NCBI RefSeq assembly: GCF_000522985.1
Contig: NZ_CP007128.1
Coordinates: 2,092,220 to 2,156,219, forward strand
Source: Gemmatirosa kalamazoonensis
Lineage (GTDB): Bacteria > Gemmatimonadota > Gemmatimonadetes > Gemmatimonadales > Gemmatimonadaceae
Direction: 5' to 3'
DNA length: 64,000 nucleotides
Part shown: positions 18,163 through 26,304 of the stretch, one piece after another
Numbering within the stretch: position 1 is the stretch's first letter
Layout: each line of letters starts with the position of its first letter
Program-made: the position numbers and the translations under genes
The notes under the pieces: model-generated
The model's database searches: none
What the model was told of the DNA's origin: nothing
The model's input: only the letters and a program-made list of their open reading frames with translations

Positions 18163-18774
18163 TTAGGCGTCGTTCGCCGCGAGCGAAGTCGGAGCGGAGA
18201 CGGCCGAGATCTCGGCGAGCGGGACCGACGCGAGGAACGGCGCGTAGAGCCGCGCGAGGTGGCGCGGCGGCAGCACGTCGGCGACGAGCAGCGCGAGCGC
18301 GGCCGACGCGACGAGGTACTCCGCGGTGACGGCCGAGCGCAGCGCGCCGAGCCCCGCCGCGCGCTGCCGCGCCCACTGCGGGCCGCACACGACCGCGTGG
18401 ATGCGGTCCTGGAGCGTCCACGCCGCCTCGCCGCGCTCGGTGCGCACGAGTGCCGTGGCCGCCGCTTCCTCGGCCGCCGCCCAGTCCCGAGGCGCATGCT
18501 GCGACTCGCGCCACGAGACCACCGCGGCGTCCACGTCCGCCGGCGTCATCGCCGAGACGCGGTCGAGAAAGAGGTCGACGAATCGACCGTTGGGGCCGAG
18601 TGGGTGCGAGGCCACGGGAGTCGAGAGGCGTGAGAGGACGCGGGTCGCGAGCGGTGCGCGGAGACGCTCAGAGAGGAGACACCTCAACCGCCGCGCTCCC
18701 GCATCCCTCAACACACGTCGCGCCTCCGGCGGACGTTGCATGCGGCGAGCGGGGCCGCATGTGACCCGCGTCAC
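18163..18774 (-). CDS. Conserved-type protein of unknown function, coupled to LytTR regulator
   Basis: 203 residues if it starts at the GTG (18774) that overlaps the stop of the response-regulator gene (GTGA). The first 50 residues have weaker third-position GC than the rest, so a later start (GTG 18615 or ATG 18549) is possible. The better-supported part is helical (MTPADVDAAVVSWRESQHAP onward) with one hydrophobic stretch near the C-terminus (EYLVASAALALLVADVLP). No motif recognised. As third gene behind a histidine kinase and its regulator it may be an output or accessory component. Its TAA stop lies inside a CGTTAGGC word. Confidence 0.55.
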   Translation of the reverse strand: MTRVTCGPARRMQRPPEARRVLRDAGARRLRCLLSERLRAPLATRVLSRLSTPVASHPLGPNGRFVDLFLDRVSAMTPADVDAAVVSWRESQHAPRDWAAAEEAAATALVRTERGEAAWTLQDRIHAVVCGPQWARQRAAGLGALRSAVTAEYLVASAALALLVADVLPPRHLARLYAPFLASVPLAEISAVSAPTSLAANDA

Positions 18775-19598
18775 GACGACACGCCGAGCCAGCGCTCGAG
18801 CGCCTCGCGCCGGGAGCGGCTCACCTTGAGCCGGCCGCCGCCCCTCAGCTGCAGCTCGTAGTCGCCGCCCGCGCCGCGGTGCAGCGCCTCCACGAGGTCG
18901 AGCCGCACGATCACCGAGCGGTGCACGCGCATGAAGCGGTCGGGATCGAGCCGCTCCTCGAGCGTCTGCATCGCCTCGCGGATGACGTGGCGGCGGTCGC
19001 CGACGTGGAGCTCCGCGTACGGCCCCGCGGCGGTGATGTAGTCGATCTCGCTCACCGGCACCGGACGCACCTTGCCGCGCACCTCGACGGCGATGCGCTC
19101 CAGCCAGCGGCGCGGCGCGGCGTTAGGCACCCCGGCCGGCGTGGCCGGCGCCGGCGTGCCCTGCAGCACGCCGAGGAGCTGCGCGCGCAGCCGGTCCATG
19201 CCCTCCAGCGCGAGGCGGCGGCGCGCGCGCCGGAACGCCTCCTCGAACCGCTCGTCGTCGAACGGCTTCACGAGATAGTCCACGGCCGCGACGTCGAACG
19301 CTTGCAGCGCGTACTGGTCGAACGCGGTGACGAAGATGGTCGCCGGCATGCGCTCCGCGCCGACCTCGCGCACGACCTCGATGCCAGTCTTGCCGGGCAT
19401 CTGCACGTCGAGGAACACGAGGTCGGGCGAGAGGCGACGGATCGCGTCGACCGCCTCGACGCCGTTCTCCGCCGTGCCGACGAGCTCCACACCCGTCTCG
19501 TGCCTCAGCAGATCCTCGAGCCGCATGCGCGCGAGCGGCTCGTCGTCGACGACGAGCACGCGCACCGGCGGCAGCGCGGCCGCGCGGTCGTCAGACAT
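18771..19598 (-). CDS. LytTR-type response regulator
   Basis: 275 residues. Receiver domain 12-130: acidic pocket DDE at 18-20, phosphoacceptor D64 in VFLDVQMPGKTG, T/A switch VTAFDQYAL and conserved K in DYLVKPFDD. After a linker the LytTR DNA-binding domain spans about 170-272 (VRGKVRPVPVSEIDYITA, RVHRSVIVRLDLVEAL, GGRLKVSRSRREALERWLG). All phosphorylation residues are present. Its start overlaps the kinase gene stop by 8 nt, marking it as the cognate regulator. Confidence 0.96.
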   Translation of the reverse strand: MSDDRAAALPPVRVLVVDDEPLARMRLEDLLRHETGVELVGTAENGVEAVDAIRRLSPDLVFLDVQMPGKTGIEVVREVGAERMPATIFVTAFDQYALQAFDVAAVDYLVKPFDDERFEEAFRRARRRLALEGMDRLRAQLLGVLQGTPAPATPAGVPNAAPRRWLERIAVEVRGKVRPVPVSEIDYITAAGPYAELHVGDRRHVIREAMQTLEERLDPDRFMRVHRSVIVRLDLVEALHRGAGGDYELQLRGGGRLKVSRSRREALERWLGVSS

Positions 19599-20808
19599 GG
19601 ACGCCTCCGAGGGCCGTGACGGTGCCGAGCGCGCGGGCGCGCGTGCGCAGCGGGAGCCGGATCTCGGCCACGGTGCCGCCGGTCGCGCCCGGCGCGAGCG
19701 TGAACGAGCCCGCGTCGCCGTAGAGCTGCCGCAGCCGCTCCACGGTGTTGCGCACGCCGACGCCGGTGCGCGCGGAGGGGGCCGCGGGGCCGGGCCCGTC
19801 GTCGCGGACGGTGAGCACGAGCGCGCCGCCGTCCGCCGCAGCGCCGATGCGCACGCTGCCCGGTCCCGTCGCGCGCTCCACGCCGTGCTTGATCGCGTTC
19901 TCCACGATGGGCTGCAGGATCATGGTCGGTACGAGGGCGTCGAGCACGTTCTCGTCGGCGTGTGTCTCCACGGTGAGGCGCCCCTGGAAGCGCACCTGCA
20001 TGATCTCGACGTAGCGCGCGAGCAGCGCGAGCTCCTCGCGCAGCGGCGCCTCCGCCTCGTCGCCGCCCTCGAAGCTGTGGCGCAGCAGCTCGCTCAGGCG
20101 CGCGATCATGCGCCTAACGCCGCGCGGGTCGCGCTCGACGAGCGCGGAGACGGCGTTCAGCGTGTTGAACAGGAAGTGCGGATCGAGCTGCCGCCGCAGC
20201 GCATCGAGACGCGCCTCGGCGAGCTGCGCGTGCAGCTCCGCCTCGCGCCGCGCGGCTTCGTGGCGGCGCAGCGCGTACCGACGCGAGAACGCGCGCGCGA
20301 TCCCCGCGGCGACGACGCCGAGGTAGAGCACGATCGCGTTCAGGATGCCGAACCAGATCGGCGGCCCGCCGCGCCCACGCCCGCCGCGCCCGCGCGTCAA
20401 TCCGCGCATGGCGTCGAACGACGCGACGTCGCGCGGCGGCCGCGGCCCGCCCGGCGTGAGCGTCTGCCGCAGCCACGTGCCGAGCCACCCCACCGCGACG
20501 GCGACGACGACGCCGAGCACGAGGAACTGCACGATCTGCCGCGCACGGTCGCGGTCGGGATCGAACCGGTCCGCGAGCGCGAGGATGGGCGGCGTGAGCA
20601 GCGCCCAGCACAGCGCCTCCGCCAGCGCGACGCCGGCCGAGCCGATCATGAAGGTCGACCCGCGCTCCGGCAGGTCGAACAGCCGGCTCGCGATGGAGAG
20701 CACCGCGTACGCGCTCCACACGGCGGCGATGATCGCGAGCTCGCGGCGCGAGAGCGGAAAGCGCTCGGGGGCGCCGGGGTGGGCGAGCGGGTCGGAGTCG
20801 GCGGTCAC
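19591..20808 (-). CDS. LytS/YehU-type sensor histidine kinase
   Basis: 405 residues from the GTG at 20808; longer in-frame starts lie in poorly coding DNA. Four membrane segments (about 24-42, 54-80, 92-112, 150-172) precede the His_kinase domain with H211 in LDPHFLFNTLN, N-box ILQPIVENAIKHG and the G-box GVGVRNTVERL. It should phosphorylate the LytTR regulator encoded next to it. The signal sensed is unknown. A linker (RGGRGRGGPP, 140-150) is rich in glycine and arginine. Confidence 0.94.
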   Translation of the reverse strand: MTADSDPLAHPGAPERFPLSRRELAIIAAVWSAYAVLSIASRLFDLPERGSTFMIGSAGVALAEALCWALLTPPILALADRFDPDRDRARQIVQFLVLGVVVAVAVGWLGTWLRQTLTPGGPRPPRDVASFDAMRGLTRGRGGRGRGGPPIWFGILNAIVLYLGVVAAGIARAFSRRYALRRHEAARREAELHAQLAEARLDALRRQLDPHFLFNTLNAVSALVERDPRGVRRMIARLSELLRHSFEGGDEAEAPLREELALLARYVEIMQVRFQGRLTVETHADENVLDALVPTMILQPIVENAIKHGVERATGPGSVRIGAAADGGALVLTVRDDGPGPAAPSARTGVGVRNTVERLRQLYGDAGSFTLAPGATGGTVAEIRLPLRTRARALGTVTALGGVHV

Positions 20809-20925
20809 GATGCACTCGATTCTGTCGCACGTCGCCGGCCCGCGGCTACCCCTCGTGGCACGGATCGCACGCGTGCGCGCACGAGATGCACCGGTGCGAT
20901 GCGAACGGTAGCGCACGAGTCGTTT

Positions 20926-21000
20926 GAACCACAGAGGACACGGAGGACACGGAGGAGAACCACGTCACTTGTCGGCTTCCTCCGTGCCCTCCGTGTCCTC
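20926..21000. repeat. Intergenic inverted repeat, family A, right arm cut short
   Basis: Left arm CCACAGAGGACACGGAGGAC and right arm TCCTCCGTGCCCTCCGTGTCCTC flank a loop of about 25 bases. The terminal TGTGGTTC of the right arm is missing; the repeat runs straight into the decayed coding remnant at 20998-21366, so the two probably share a breakpoint. Confidence 0.85.
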
Positions 21001-21366
21001 GAGCGCGTCGCCGGCCGCGGCGAGCGAGCCGCCGACCAGTGTGAGCGACGCCGCGTCGTCGAGCGTCGCGCCGTCCGACTCTGCGGCGGCGAGCCGCGCA
21101 TCGGTCGCGGTCACGACGCCGGAGACGAGGATCGCCGGCGCGCGCGCGCCGGCCGTGCCGGTCGTGCCGCGCGCGCTCGTCGTCACCGAGCCGCCGCGAT
21201 CGTGATGCGGCTCGCGCCCGCCGCCCGCACGCCGGCGTTCACGCCCTGGTCGTCCCTCGCGGCCGCGTCCACGCGTCGCCCGATGCCTTCGTGACGATCG
21301 GTGCGGTGAGCGCGAGCGTGCCGCCGCCACCGCGCGCCGACGGCGCTCTCGTCCTCGACGAACATG
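20998..21366 (-). pseudogene. Decayed fragment of a beta-helix / filamentous-haemagglutinin-like surface protein
   Basis: Reading the minus strand from an ATG at 21366 and switching frame gives a continuous repetitive protein: MFVEDESAVGA, then GGGGTLALTAPIVTKASGDA, then DDQGVNAGVRAAGASRITIA, then SVTTSARGTTGTAGARAPA and ILVSGVVTATDARLAAA up to GGSLAAAGDALED. Such short G/S/T-rich beta-strand repeats are characteristic of right-handed beta-helix exoproteins. At least three frameshifts are needed and both ends are lost, so it is a relic. The rest of the 948-base gap (20809-21756) holds repeats only. Family assignment is tentative. Confidence 0.45.
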
Positions 21367-21372
21367 GATGGC

Positions 21373-21480
21373 GCGAGGTGACAGGCGAGGACCCTGGGGA
21401 TCCACGTGCGATTGAAGAGATCTCGAGATCCTTTTCATCGCCGTTGGATCCCTAGGGTCCTCGCCCAGCACCTGGAACCG
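21373..21480. repeat. Intergenic hairpin, family B2
   Basis: Arms CGAGGACCCTGGGGATCCA and TGGATCCCTAGGGTCCTCG enclose GTGCGATTGAAGAGATCTCG and AGATCCTTTTCATCGCCGT, itself partly palindromic around AGATCTCGAGATCT. The copy at 61850-61960 is nearly identical. It is followed after about 30 bases by a family A repeat, as is the other copy. Confidence 0.9.
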
Positions 21481-21511
21481 GCCGGAAGGAACGTGACCTG
21501 CTTTGCAGTCC

Positions 21512-21592
21512 TCAACCACAGAGGACACAGAGGACACGGAGGAACCCAACAAGAAGTGGTTCTCCTCCGTGTCCTCCGTGCCTCCGCGTGAG
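21512..21592. repeat. Intergenic inverted repeat, family A (downstream of B2)
   Basis: Left arm AACCACAGAGGACACAGAGG, right arm CTCCGTGTCCTCCGTGCCTC, with an inner AACCCAAC...GTGGTTC loop pairing. It forms one composite element with the hairpin at 21373-21480. The following 21593-21756 upstream of the Spy-like gene shows nothing I recognise. Confidence 0.9.
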
Positions 21593-21756
21593 CCGCCGTT
21601 CGTGTCGCCGCAACCGCCGTTCGCAACACGTACGTGCAGATGGTGCACGCCAGCGGATCGTCTCGCCGCGCGCGGCGTACGACGATGCGAACCGGTCGTG
21701 CGACGCGTCATCTCCGACGCGCGACGACGGGACGACGTCCACGCGGAGTTTGCACC

Positions 21757-22242
21757 ATGCGCAAGACGATCTCGATCGGCGCGCTCGCCCTGGCTCTCGT
21801 CGCCGCGGGCGTGAGCGCGCAGCCGCCGCGCGGCGACGCGGCGCCGCGCCGCGACACCGCCGACAGCACGTTCCGCGGCCGGCGCGGTCCCGGCGGCCCG
21901 GGCGGCCCGGAGCGGATGCTGCTGAAGGGCATCACGCTCACCGACGCGCAGCGGCAGCAGATCGCCGCGCTGCACGACAGGCAGCGCGCGGAGGCCGCGC
22001 GCGACGAGGGACGCAAGGCGTTCGACGAGGTGCGCGCGGCGCGTCAGCGCGGTGACACCGCGGCGGCGCGCGCGAAGATGGCCGAGCTGCGCACGCAGAT
22101 GGACCGCCGACGCGAGCAGCAGGTCGCGTCGATCCGCTCGCTGCTCACCGCCGACCAGCGCACGCAGTTCGACGCGAACGTCGCGGAGATGGAGAAGCGC
22201 CAGGCGCAGCGCGGCGAGCGCGGCGAGCGCGGCGGCCGCTGA
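21757..22242 (+). CDS. Spy/CpxP-like periplasmic protein with LTxxQ motifs
   Basis: 161 residues. Signal peptide MRKTISIGALALALVAAGVSA|QPP. Two LTxxQ motifs, LTDAQRQQ (about 67-74) and LTADQRTQ (about 130-137), frame a charged helical region (RAARQRGDTAAARAKMAELR), the pattern of Spy/CpxP periplasmic chaperone-like or metal-binding proteins. The glycine-rich stretch RRGPGGPGGPERM precedes the first motif. Likely a periplasmic stress or metal-related protein. A strong GC hairpin follows the gene. Confidence 0.88.
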   Translation: MRKTISIGALALALVAAGVSAQPPRGDAAPRRDTADSTFRGRRGPGGPGGPERMLLKGITLTDAQRQQIAALHDRQRAEAARDEGRKAFDEVRAARQRGDTAAARAKMAELRTQMDRRREQQVASIRSLLTADQRTQFDANVAEMEKRQAQRGERGERGGR

Positions 22243-22255
22243 ACACGCCTAACGG

Positions 22256-22300
22256 ACACGCGTCGGGTGCCGCGGTAAGGGTGCGGCCCCCGACGCGTGT
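22256..22300 (+). terminator. GC hairpin behind the Spy-like gene
   Basis: ACACGCGTCGGG (22256-22267) pairs perfectly with CCCGACGCGTGT (22289-22300), with GCCGC/GCGGC pairing inside the loop. It starts 13 bases after the stop and lies before the next gene. No T-run follows, so it is a candidate terminator or 3' stabiliser rather than a classic intrinsic terminator. Confidence 0.6.
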
Positions 22301-22355
22301 TCCATTGCGTGAAGGCCGCATCGCATGCCACACCATCGACCACCGGATCACCTCG

Positions 22356-24359
22356 ATGTCGCGCACGTCTCTCGCCCGGCACGCGCTCGCCCTCTCGCTG
22401 CTCGCGGCGTGCGCCGGCGGCGACTCGGCGGTGACCTCCACGACGACGCCGACGCCGGGCGCGATCACCGTCGTCAGCGGCGGCGCACAGTCGGGCACCG
22501 TCGGCACCACGCTGTCCTCGTCGGTCGTCGTGCAGGTCGCGACGACCGCGGGCGCACCGGTGCAGGGTGCCACGGTGGCGTTCGTCGTCTCGTCAGGCGC
22601 CGCCACGCTCTCCGCGTCGAGCGCGGTCACCGACGCGAGCGGGCTCGCGAGCACGCAGGTCACGCTCGGCACCGCCGCCGGAAGCGTCGTCATCGGCGCG
22701 TCGGTGCAGGGAACGAGCATCGCCACGACGATCACCGAGACCGCGGTGGCGGCGGAGATCACGGCGCCGTGCACGCCCACGTCGCTCGCCGTCGGCGCGA
22801 CGGCGGTGCAGAGCGGCTCGTCGGTGTGCCTCGACGGCGGCACGTCCGGGGCGGAGTACGCCGTCATCCCGTTCAACGGATCGAGCAGCAGCGCGACGCG
22901 CGCCACGTTCGTCGTGCAGGCGGCCGGCGTGCAGCCGGTGAGCACCGTGCTCGCGAGCTCGGCGCCGACCGGCGGCCTCGCGACGTTAGGCGCGTCGGCG
23001 TCGGTGAGCCCGCGCGCGCAGTTCGAGCGCCGGCTGCGGGCGACCGAGCGCGCGGCGCTGTCGCCGATGGTCGGCACGGCCCGCGCGTGGTACACGGCGC
23101 GGCGCGGCGGCACCACGGCGCGGCTCGACGTCATCCCGGCGAATCCCACGTTGGGCACGGTCGTCTCGCTGAACGCGAACGCCGACGACGCGTGCACGCG
23201 TCCGGAGATGCGCGGCGCGCGCGTGATGGCGGTCGGCAGCAAGGCGATCGTCGTCGCAGACACGCTGAACCCGTCCGGCGGCTTCACGCAGGCCGACTAC
23301 GCCTCGATCGCCGCGACGTTCGACACGCTCGTCGACGCGGTCGACACGAAGAACTTCGGCCAGCCCACCGACATCGACGGCAACGGCCACGTCATCCTGT
23401 TCTTCACGAGCGCCGTGAACGCGCTCACGCCGCGCAACGCCGACTACTACATCGGCGGCTTCTTCTACAGCCGGGACCTGTTCCCCACCACGGCGACGAA
23501 CGGCCTCGAGGCGTGCGCGTCGAGCAACGTCGGCGAGATGTTCTACCTCGTCGTGCCGGATCCGTCGGGCGCGATCAACGGCAACGCGTTCTCGAAGTCG
23601 TTCGTCACGAGCGCCACGATCGCGACCACGGCGCACGAGTACCAGCATCTCATCAACTCCTCGCGCCGCCTGTACGTGAACACCGCCGCCACCGACTTCG
23701 AGGAGACGTGGCTCGATGAGGGGCTCGCGCACGTCGCCGAGGAGCTCGTGTTCTACGCGCGGTCGGGGCTCGCGCCGCTGAAGAACCTCGACGCGGCGAC
23801 GCTGCGCGCGAACGCGATCTTCCGCGCGGCGTTCAACGACGAGGGGATCGACAACTTCGGGCGCCTGTCGTCGTACCTCGAGGATCCGTCGAGCAACTCG
23901 CCCTACGCCGACGACGACTCGCTCGCCACGCGCGGCGCGACGTGGAGCTTCCTGCGGTGGGCCGTCGATCACCAGGCGGCCGCGCAGGACGTGGTGTGGC
24001 AGCGGCTCGTGAACTCCACGACGACGGGGCTCGCGAACCTGCGCCAGGTCTTCGGCAGCGATCTCGCGCCGCTGTTCCGCGACTGGGCGACGTCGCTGCT
24101 GCTCGACGACGTGGCCGGCGTCGCGACGCAGTGGCAGGAGCCGAGCTGGAACGAGCGCTCCATCCTCGACGCGATCACGTCGACGAGCACCTACCCGCTC
24201 GCCACGCGCGCGCTGTCGAGCGGCGCGCCGACGACGCTGTCGGTGCGCGGCGGAAGCGCGGCCTACCTGCGCTTCACGGTGGCCGCGGGGCAGACGGGCA
24301 CGGTGAGCTGGACGACGACCGGCGCGTCGGGCGCCGTCACCGTCGCGCGGCTGCGCTGA
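22356..24359 (+). CDS. Secreted M30-like zinc metalloprotease lipoprotein with Ig-like domain
   Basis: 667 residues from ATG 22356. The signal ALALSLLAAC (Cys 16 or so) is a lipobox. Residues about 30-130 form a Big_1-type immunoglobulin-like domain (GGAQSGTVGTTLSSSVVVQV, AGAPVQGATVAFVVSSGAAT, VTDASGLASTQVTLG). The peptidase part has HEYQH (H427-H431, an HExxH zinc site) followed by EETWLDEGLAHVAEE about 22 residues later, which matches the HExxH...WLxEG pattern of family M30 (hyicolysin-like). Residues after 560 form a C-terminal beta domain. A secreted or surface protease; its 3' end overlaps the convergent crtB gene by 23 nt. Confidence 0.85.
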   Translation: MSRTSLARHALALSLLAACAGGDSAVTSTTTPTPGAITVVSGGAQSGTVGTTLSSSVVVQVATTAGAPVQGATVAFVVSSGAATLSASSAVTDASGLASTQVTLGTAAGSVVIGASVQGTSIATTITETAVAAEITAPCTPTSLAVGATAVQSGSSVCLDGGTSGAEYAVIPFNGSSSSATRATFVVQAAGVQPVSTVLASSAPTGGLATLGASASVSPRAQFERRLRATERAALSPMVGTARAWYTARRGGTTARLDVIPANPTLGTVVSLNANADDACTRPEMRGARVMAVGSKAIVVADTLNPSGGFTQADYASIAATFDTLVDAVDTKNFGQPTDIDGNGHVILFFTSAVNALTPRNADYYIGGFFYSRDLFPTTATNGLEACASSNVGEMFYLVVPDPSGAINGNAFSKSFVTSATIATTAHEYQHLINSSRRLYVNTAATDFEETWLDEGLAHVAEELVFYARSGLAPLKNLDAATLRANAIFRAAFNDEGIDNFGRLSSYLEDPSSNSPYADDDSLATRGATWSFLRWAVDHQAAAQDVVWQRLVNSTTTGLANLRQVFGSDLAPLFRDWATSLLLDDVAGVATQWQEPSWNERSILDAITSTSTYPLATRALSSGAPTTLSVRGGSAAYLRFTVAAGQTGTVSWTTTGASGAVTVARLR

Positions 24360-25293
24360 ACGCGCCGCGCGGCCCGAGGTCGAGCAGCGCCCGCGCCGCG
24401 AGCGTGAGCTTGCGGCGCGGGCGCACCCACGCGCGTCGGCCGAAGACGTCGTAGTCGGCGCGCCGGATCTCGTCGTGGATGCCCAGGTAGACGCGCGCCG
24501 CCACCGCGGTGGCGCGGCGGAACCCCGGCGGCAGCACCGGCAACGCCTCCCGCGCGTCGTCGTACGCCGCCTCCGCTTCCGCCATCAACGACTCGGCCAG
24601 GGCGCGCCACCCGTCGTCGTGCGGCACGCCGCCGAGCCCCCACGCCGAGAGGTGGAACGACGACACGCCGTGCACGGCCATCAGATCGGCGGGGAGGTAC
24701 ACGCGGCCGTGCCACAGGTCGTCGCCCACGTCGCGCAGGATGTTCGTGAGCTGCATCGCGTGCCCGAGCCGCGCGGCCCGCGACAGCGCGAACGCGCCGC
24801 GCACGCCGAACAGCTCGGAGAGCCAGAGCCCCACCGTCGACGCGACGCGGAACGTGTACACGCGCAGCGCGTCGAGCGTGGGGTAGCGCACGCGGCGCAG
24901 ATCCATGCGCACGCCCTCGATCAGCTCCTCGGCGTGGCGCAAGGGCACGTCGTGTCGCCGCAGATCGCCCACGACGCGCTCGAGCAGCGGCACACCGGAC
25001 ACGCCGCCGGCGTGCTCGAGGCGCAGCAGGGAGAGCCACGCGTCGAGACGCGCTTCCGTGCGCCGCGCGTCGTCGGCGTCGCCGACGTCCACCAGGTCGT
25101 CGGTGAAGCGGCAGAACGCGTACACGGCGGCGATGCGGTCGCGGTCCGCGGCGTCCAGGCAGCGCGCGGCGAACCGGAACGAGCGGCCATGGCGCGCCAT
25201 GTACGCGAGCCAGCCGTCGCGTGGCGGATCGACGAGCGCGCGGAGCTCGGCGACGTCGGCGTGGTGCGGCTCGATCCGCAGCAGCGACGTCAC
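24337..25293 (-). CDS. crtB: Phytoene synthase (squalene/phytoene synthase family)
   Basis: 318 residues from a GTG whose last two bases form the TGA stop of cruF (GTGA), so translation is coupled. It joins two geranylgeranyl diphosphates into phytoene, the first carotenoid step. Both aspartate-rich motifs are intact: FCRFTDDLVD (60-69) and LTNILRDVGDDLWHGRVYLP (182-201). The length fits the family. Squalene synthase-like activity cannot be ruled out from sequence alone, but the neighbours crtI and cruF make phytoene synthase most likely. Confidence 0.95.
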   Translation of the reverse strand: MTSLLRIEPHHADVAELRALVDPPRDGWLAYMARHGRSFRFAARCLDAADRDRIAAVYAFCRFTDDLVDVGDADDARRTEARLDAWLSLLRLEHAGGVSGVPLLERVVGDLRRHDVPLRHAEELIEGVRMDLRRVRYPTLDALRVYTFRVASTVGLWLSELFGVRGAFALSRAARLGHAMQLTNILRDVGDDLWHGRVYLPADLMAVHGVSSFHLSAWGLGGVPHDDGWRALAESLMAEAEAAYDDAREALPVLPPGFRRATAVAARVYLGIHDEIRRADYDVFGRRAWVRPRRKLTLAARALLDLGPRGAFSAAARR

Positions 25294-26174
25294 CGCAGGA
25301 CGCTCTGCAGCAGCGCGCACCCCGAGAGCGCGCCGACGGTGACGAGGACGGCGCCCCAGTACCCGGCGGCCGCGGTCATGCCTAACGGGAGCGCGAGGTT
25401 CGTCGCGTAGAACGCGGCGACCCACCGGCGGTCGAGCCGCGCGGTCCACGCGCCGGCGCCGAGCCGCACGAGGATCGCCATCAGCGCGAGCCCCGTGACG
25501 AACCAGCCGACGAGGTTCGACCACGGCATGCCGTAGTACGGGCCGGTGCCGCCCCACAGCCAGTACGTCGTGACGCGGCTCATCGCGGGGTCGAGCGCGA
25601 GGTCCCACGACAGCAGCACGAGCGCGCCGAGGACGACCGTCGCCGCGGGATGCGCGCGCCGCGCGAGCGCGAGCGACGGCACGGCCATCGTGAACCAGCT
25701 CAGCGGGATGAGCACGGGCACGTGGCCGAACCACTTCGCGCCGAGGCCGTCGGTGTAGTGGTACGGGCCGAACGGCAGGCCGACCGTGGTGCCTAACAGC
25801 TCGCTCGCCAGGCTCGCCGCGTACACGGCGGCGAGGGCGGGGAGCCAGCGCGCGCCCGCGACGTGGACGAGCGCGACGGCGAGCGCGACGAACGCGAGCG
25901 CGACCTGCGTGCGCGCGAAGAACGTGAACGCGACCGCGTAGACCGGTCCCGCGCCGGGATAGCGCGCGAGCAGGTCGGGGTGACGTCCGAAGACGGCGAA
26001 GCCCGCGAGCGCGGCGGCGGTGAACCCGACGAGCGCGACGAGCGCGCCGAGCGCGATGCGCGCGCCGAGCGCCGCGCGCGCGGGACGCAGCGGAGTCTGA
26101 CGCCACGGGGCCCTTTCCCATCCTGCCCCATCCACTTCCACCCGTGACGCCAGACTGCGCGTGCCTCCCCCCAT
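25290..26174 (-). CDS. cruF: CruF-type carotenoid 1',2'-hydratase (membrane protein)
   Basis: 294 residues, about seven membrane helices. The family (DUF422, CruF) signature is clear: ELLGTTVGLPFGPYHYTDGL and later LSWDLALDPAMSRVTTYW and GPYYGMPWSNLVGWFV. CruF adds water to the psi end of gamma-carotene or lycopene-type carotenoids, giving hydroxylated tails. The first 35 residues look weakly coding, so GTG 26141 or 26135 may be the true start. It is transcribed away from carH through the minus-strand promoter at 26220-26248 and is followed by crtB. Confidence 0.88.
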   Translation of the reverse strand: MGGGTRSLASRVEVDGAGWERAPWRQTPLRPARAALGARIALGALVALVGFTAAALAGFAVFGRHPDLLARYPGAGPVYAVAFTFFARTQVALAFVALAVALVHVAGARWLPALAAVYAASLASELLGTTVGLPFGPYHYTDGLGAKWFGHVPVLIPLSWFTMAVPSLALARRAHPAATVVLGALVLLSWDLALDPAMSRVTTYWLWGGTGPYYGMPWSNLVGWFVTGLALMAILVRLGAGAWTARLDRRWVAAFYATNLALPLGMTAAAGYWGAVLVTVGALSGCALLQSVLR

Positions 26175-26219
26175 CCTCCCCCCTGTCGTCCGCCCGGTCC
26201 CCTGACCGGTGCGAGGGGA

Positions 26220-26248
26220 AGGTTAACCGCCTGTCCATGCTCTGTCAA
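26220..26248 (-). promoter_or_regulatory. Sigma-70-like promoter for cruF-crtB
   Basis: Read on the minus strand: TTGACA (26248-26243), 17-base spacer, TAACCT (26225-26220). The -35 box is a perfect consensus and lies inside an inverted repeat shared with the opposite promoter. The cruF ATG is about 40 bases beyond the expected start of transcription. Confidence 0.7.
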
Positions 26249-26276
26249 ATTTATTCTGGTGCCGATATTTGACAGA
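26241..26276. promoter_or_regulatory. Operator-like inverted repeat TCTGTCAAAT-N16-ATTTGACAGA
   Basis: Ten-base perfect arms at 26241-26250 and 26267-26276. Each arm contains the TTGACA -35 box of one of the two divergent promoters, so a protein bound here would control both operons at once. A second palindrome, GTTGTACAAC (26278-26287), fills the spacer of the plus-strand promoter. The adjacent carH gene is the obvious candidate for the binding protein. Confidence 0.75.
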
Positions 26277-26297
26277 AGTTGTACAACGGCCTATCCT
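26269..26297 (+). promoter_or_regulatory. Sigma-70-like promoter for carH-crtI
   Basis: TTGACA (26269-26274), 17-base spacer, TATCCT (26292-26297). The -10 box ends only seven bases before the ATG of carH at 26305, so the transcript should start at or next to the initiation codon. This implies leaderless translation. Confidence 0.75.
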
Positions 26298-26304
26298 CCT
26301 GCGC

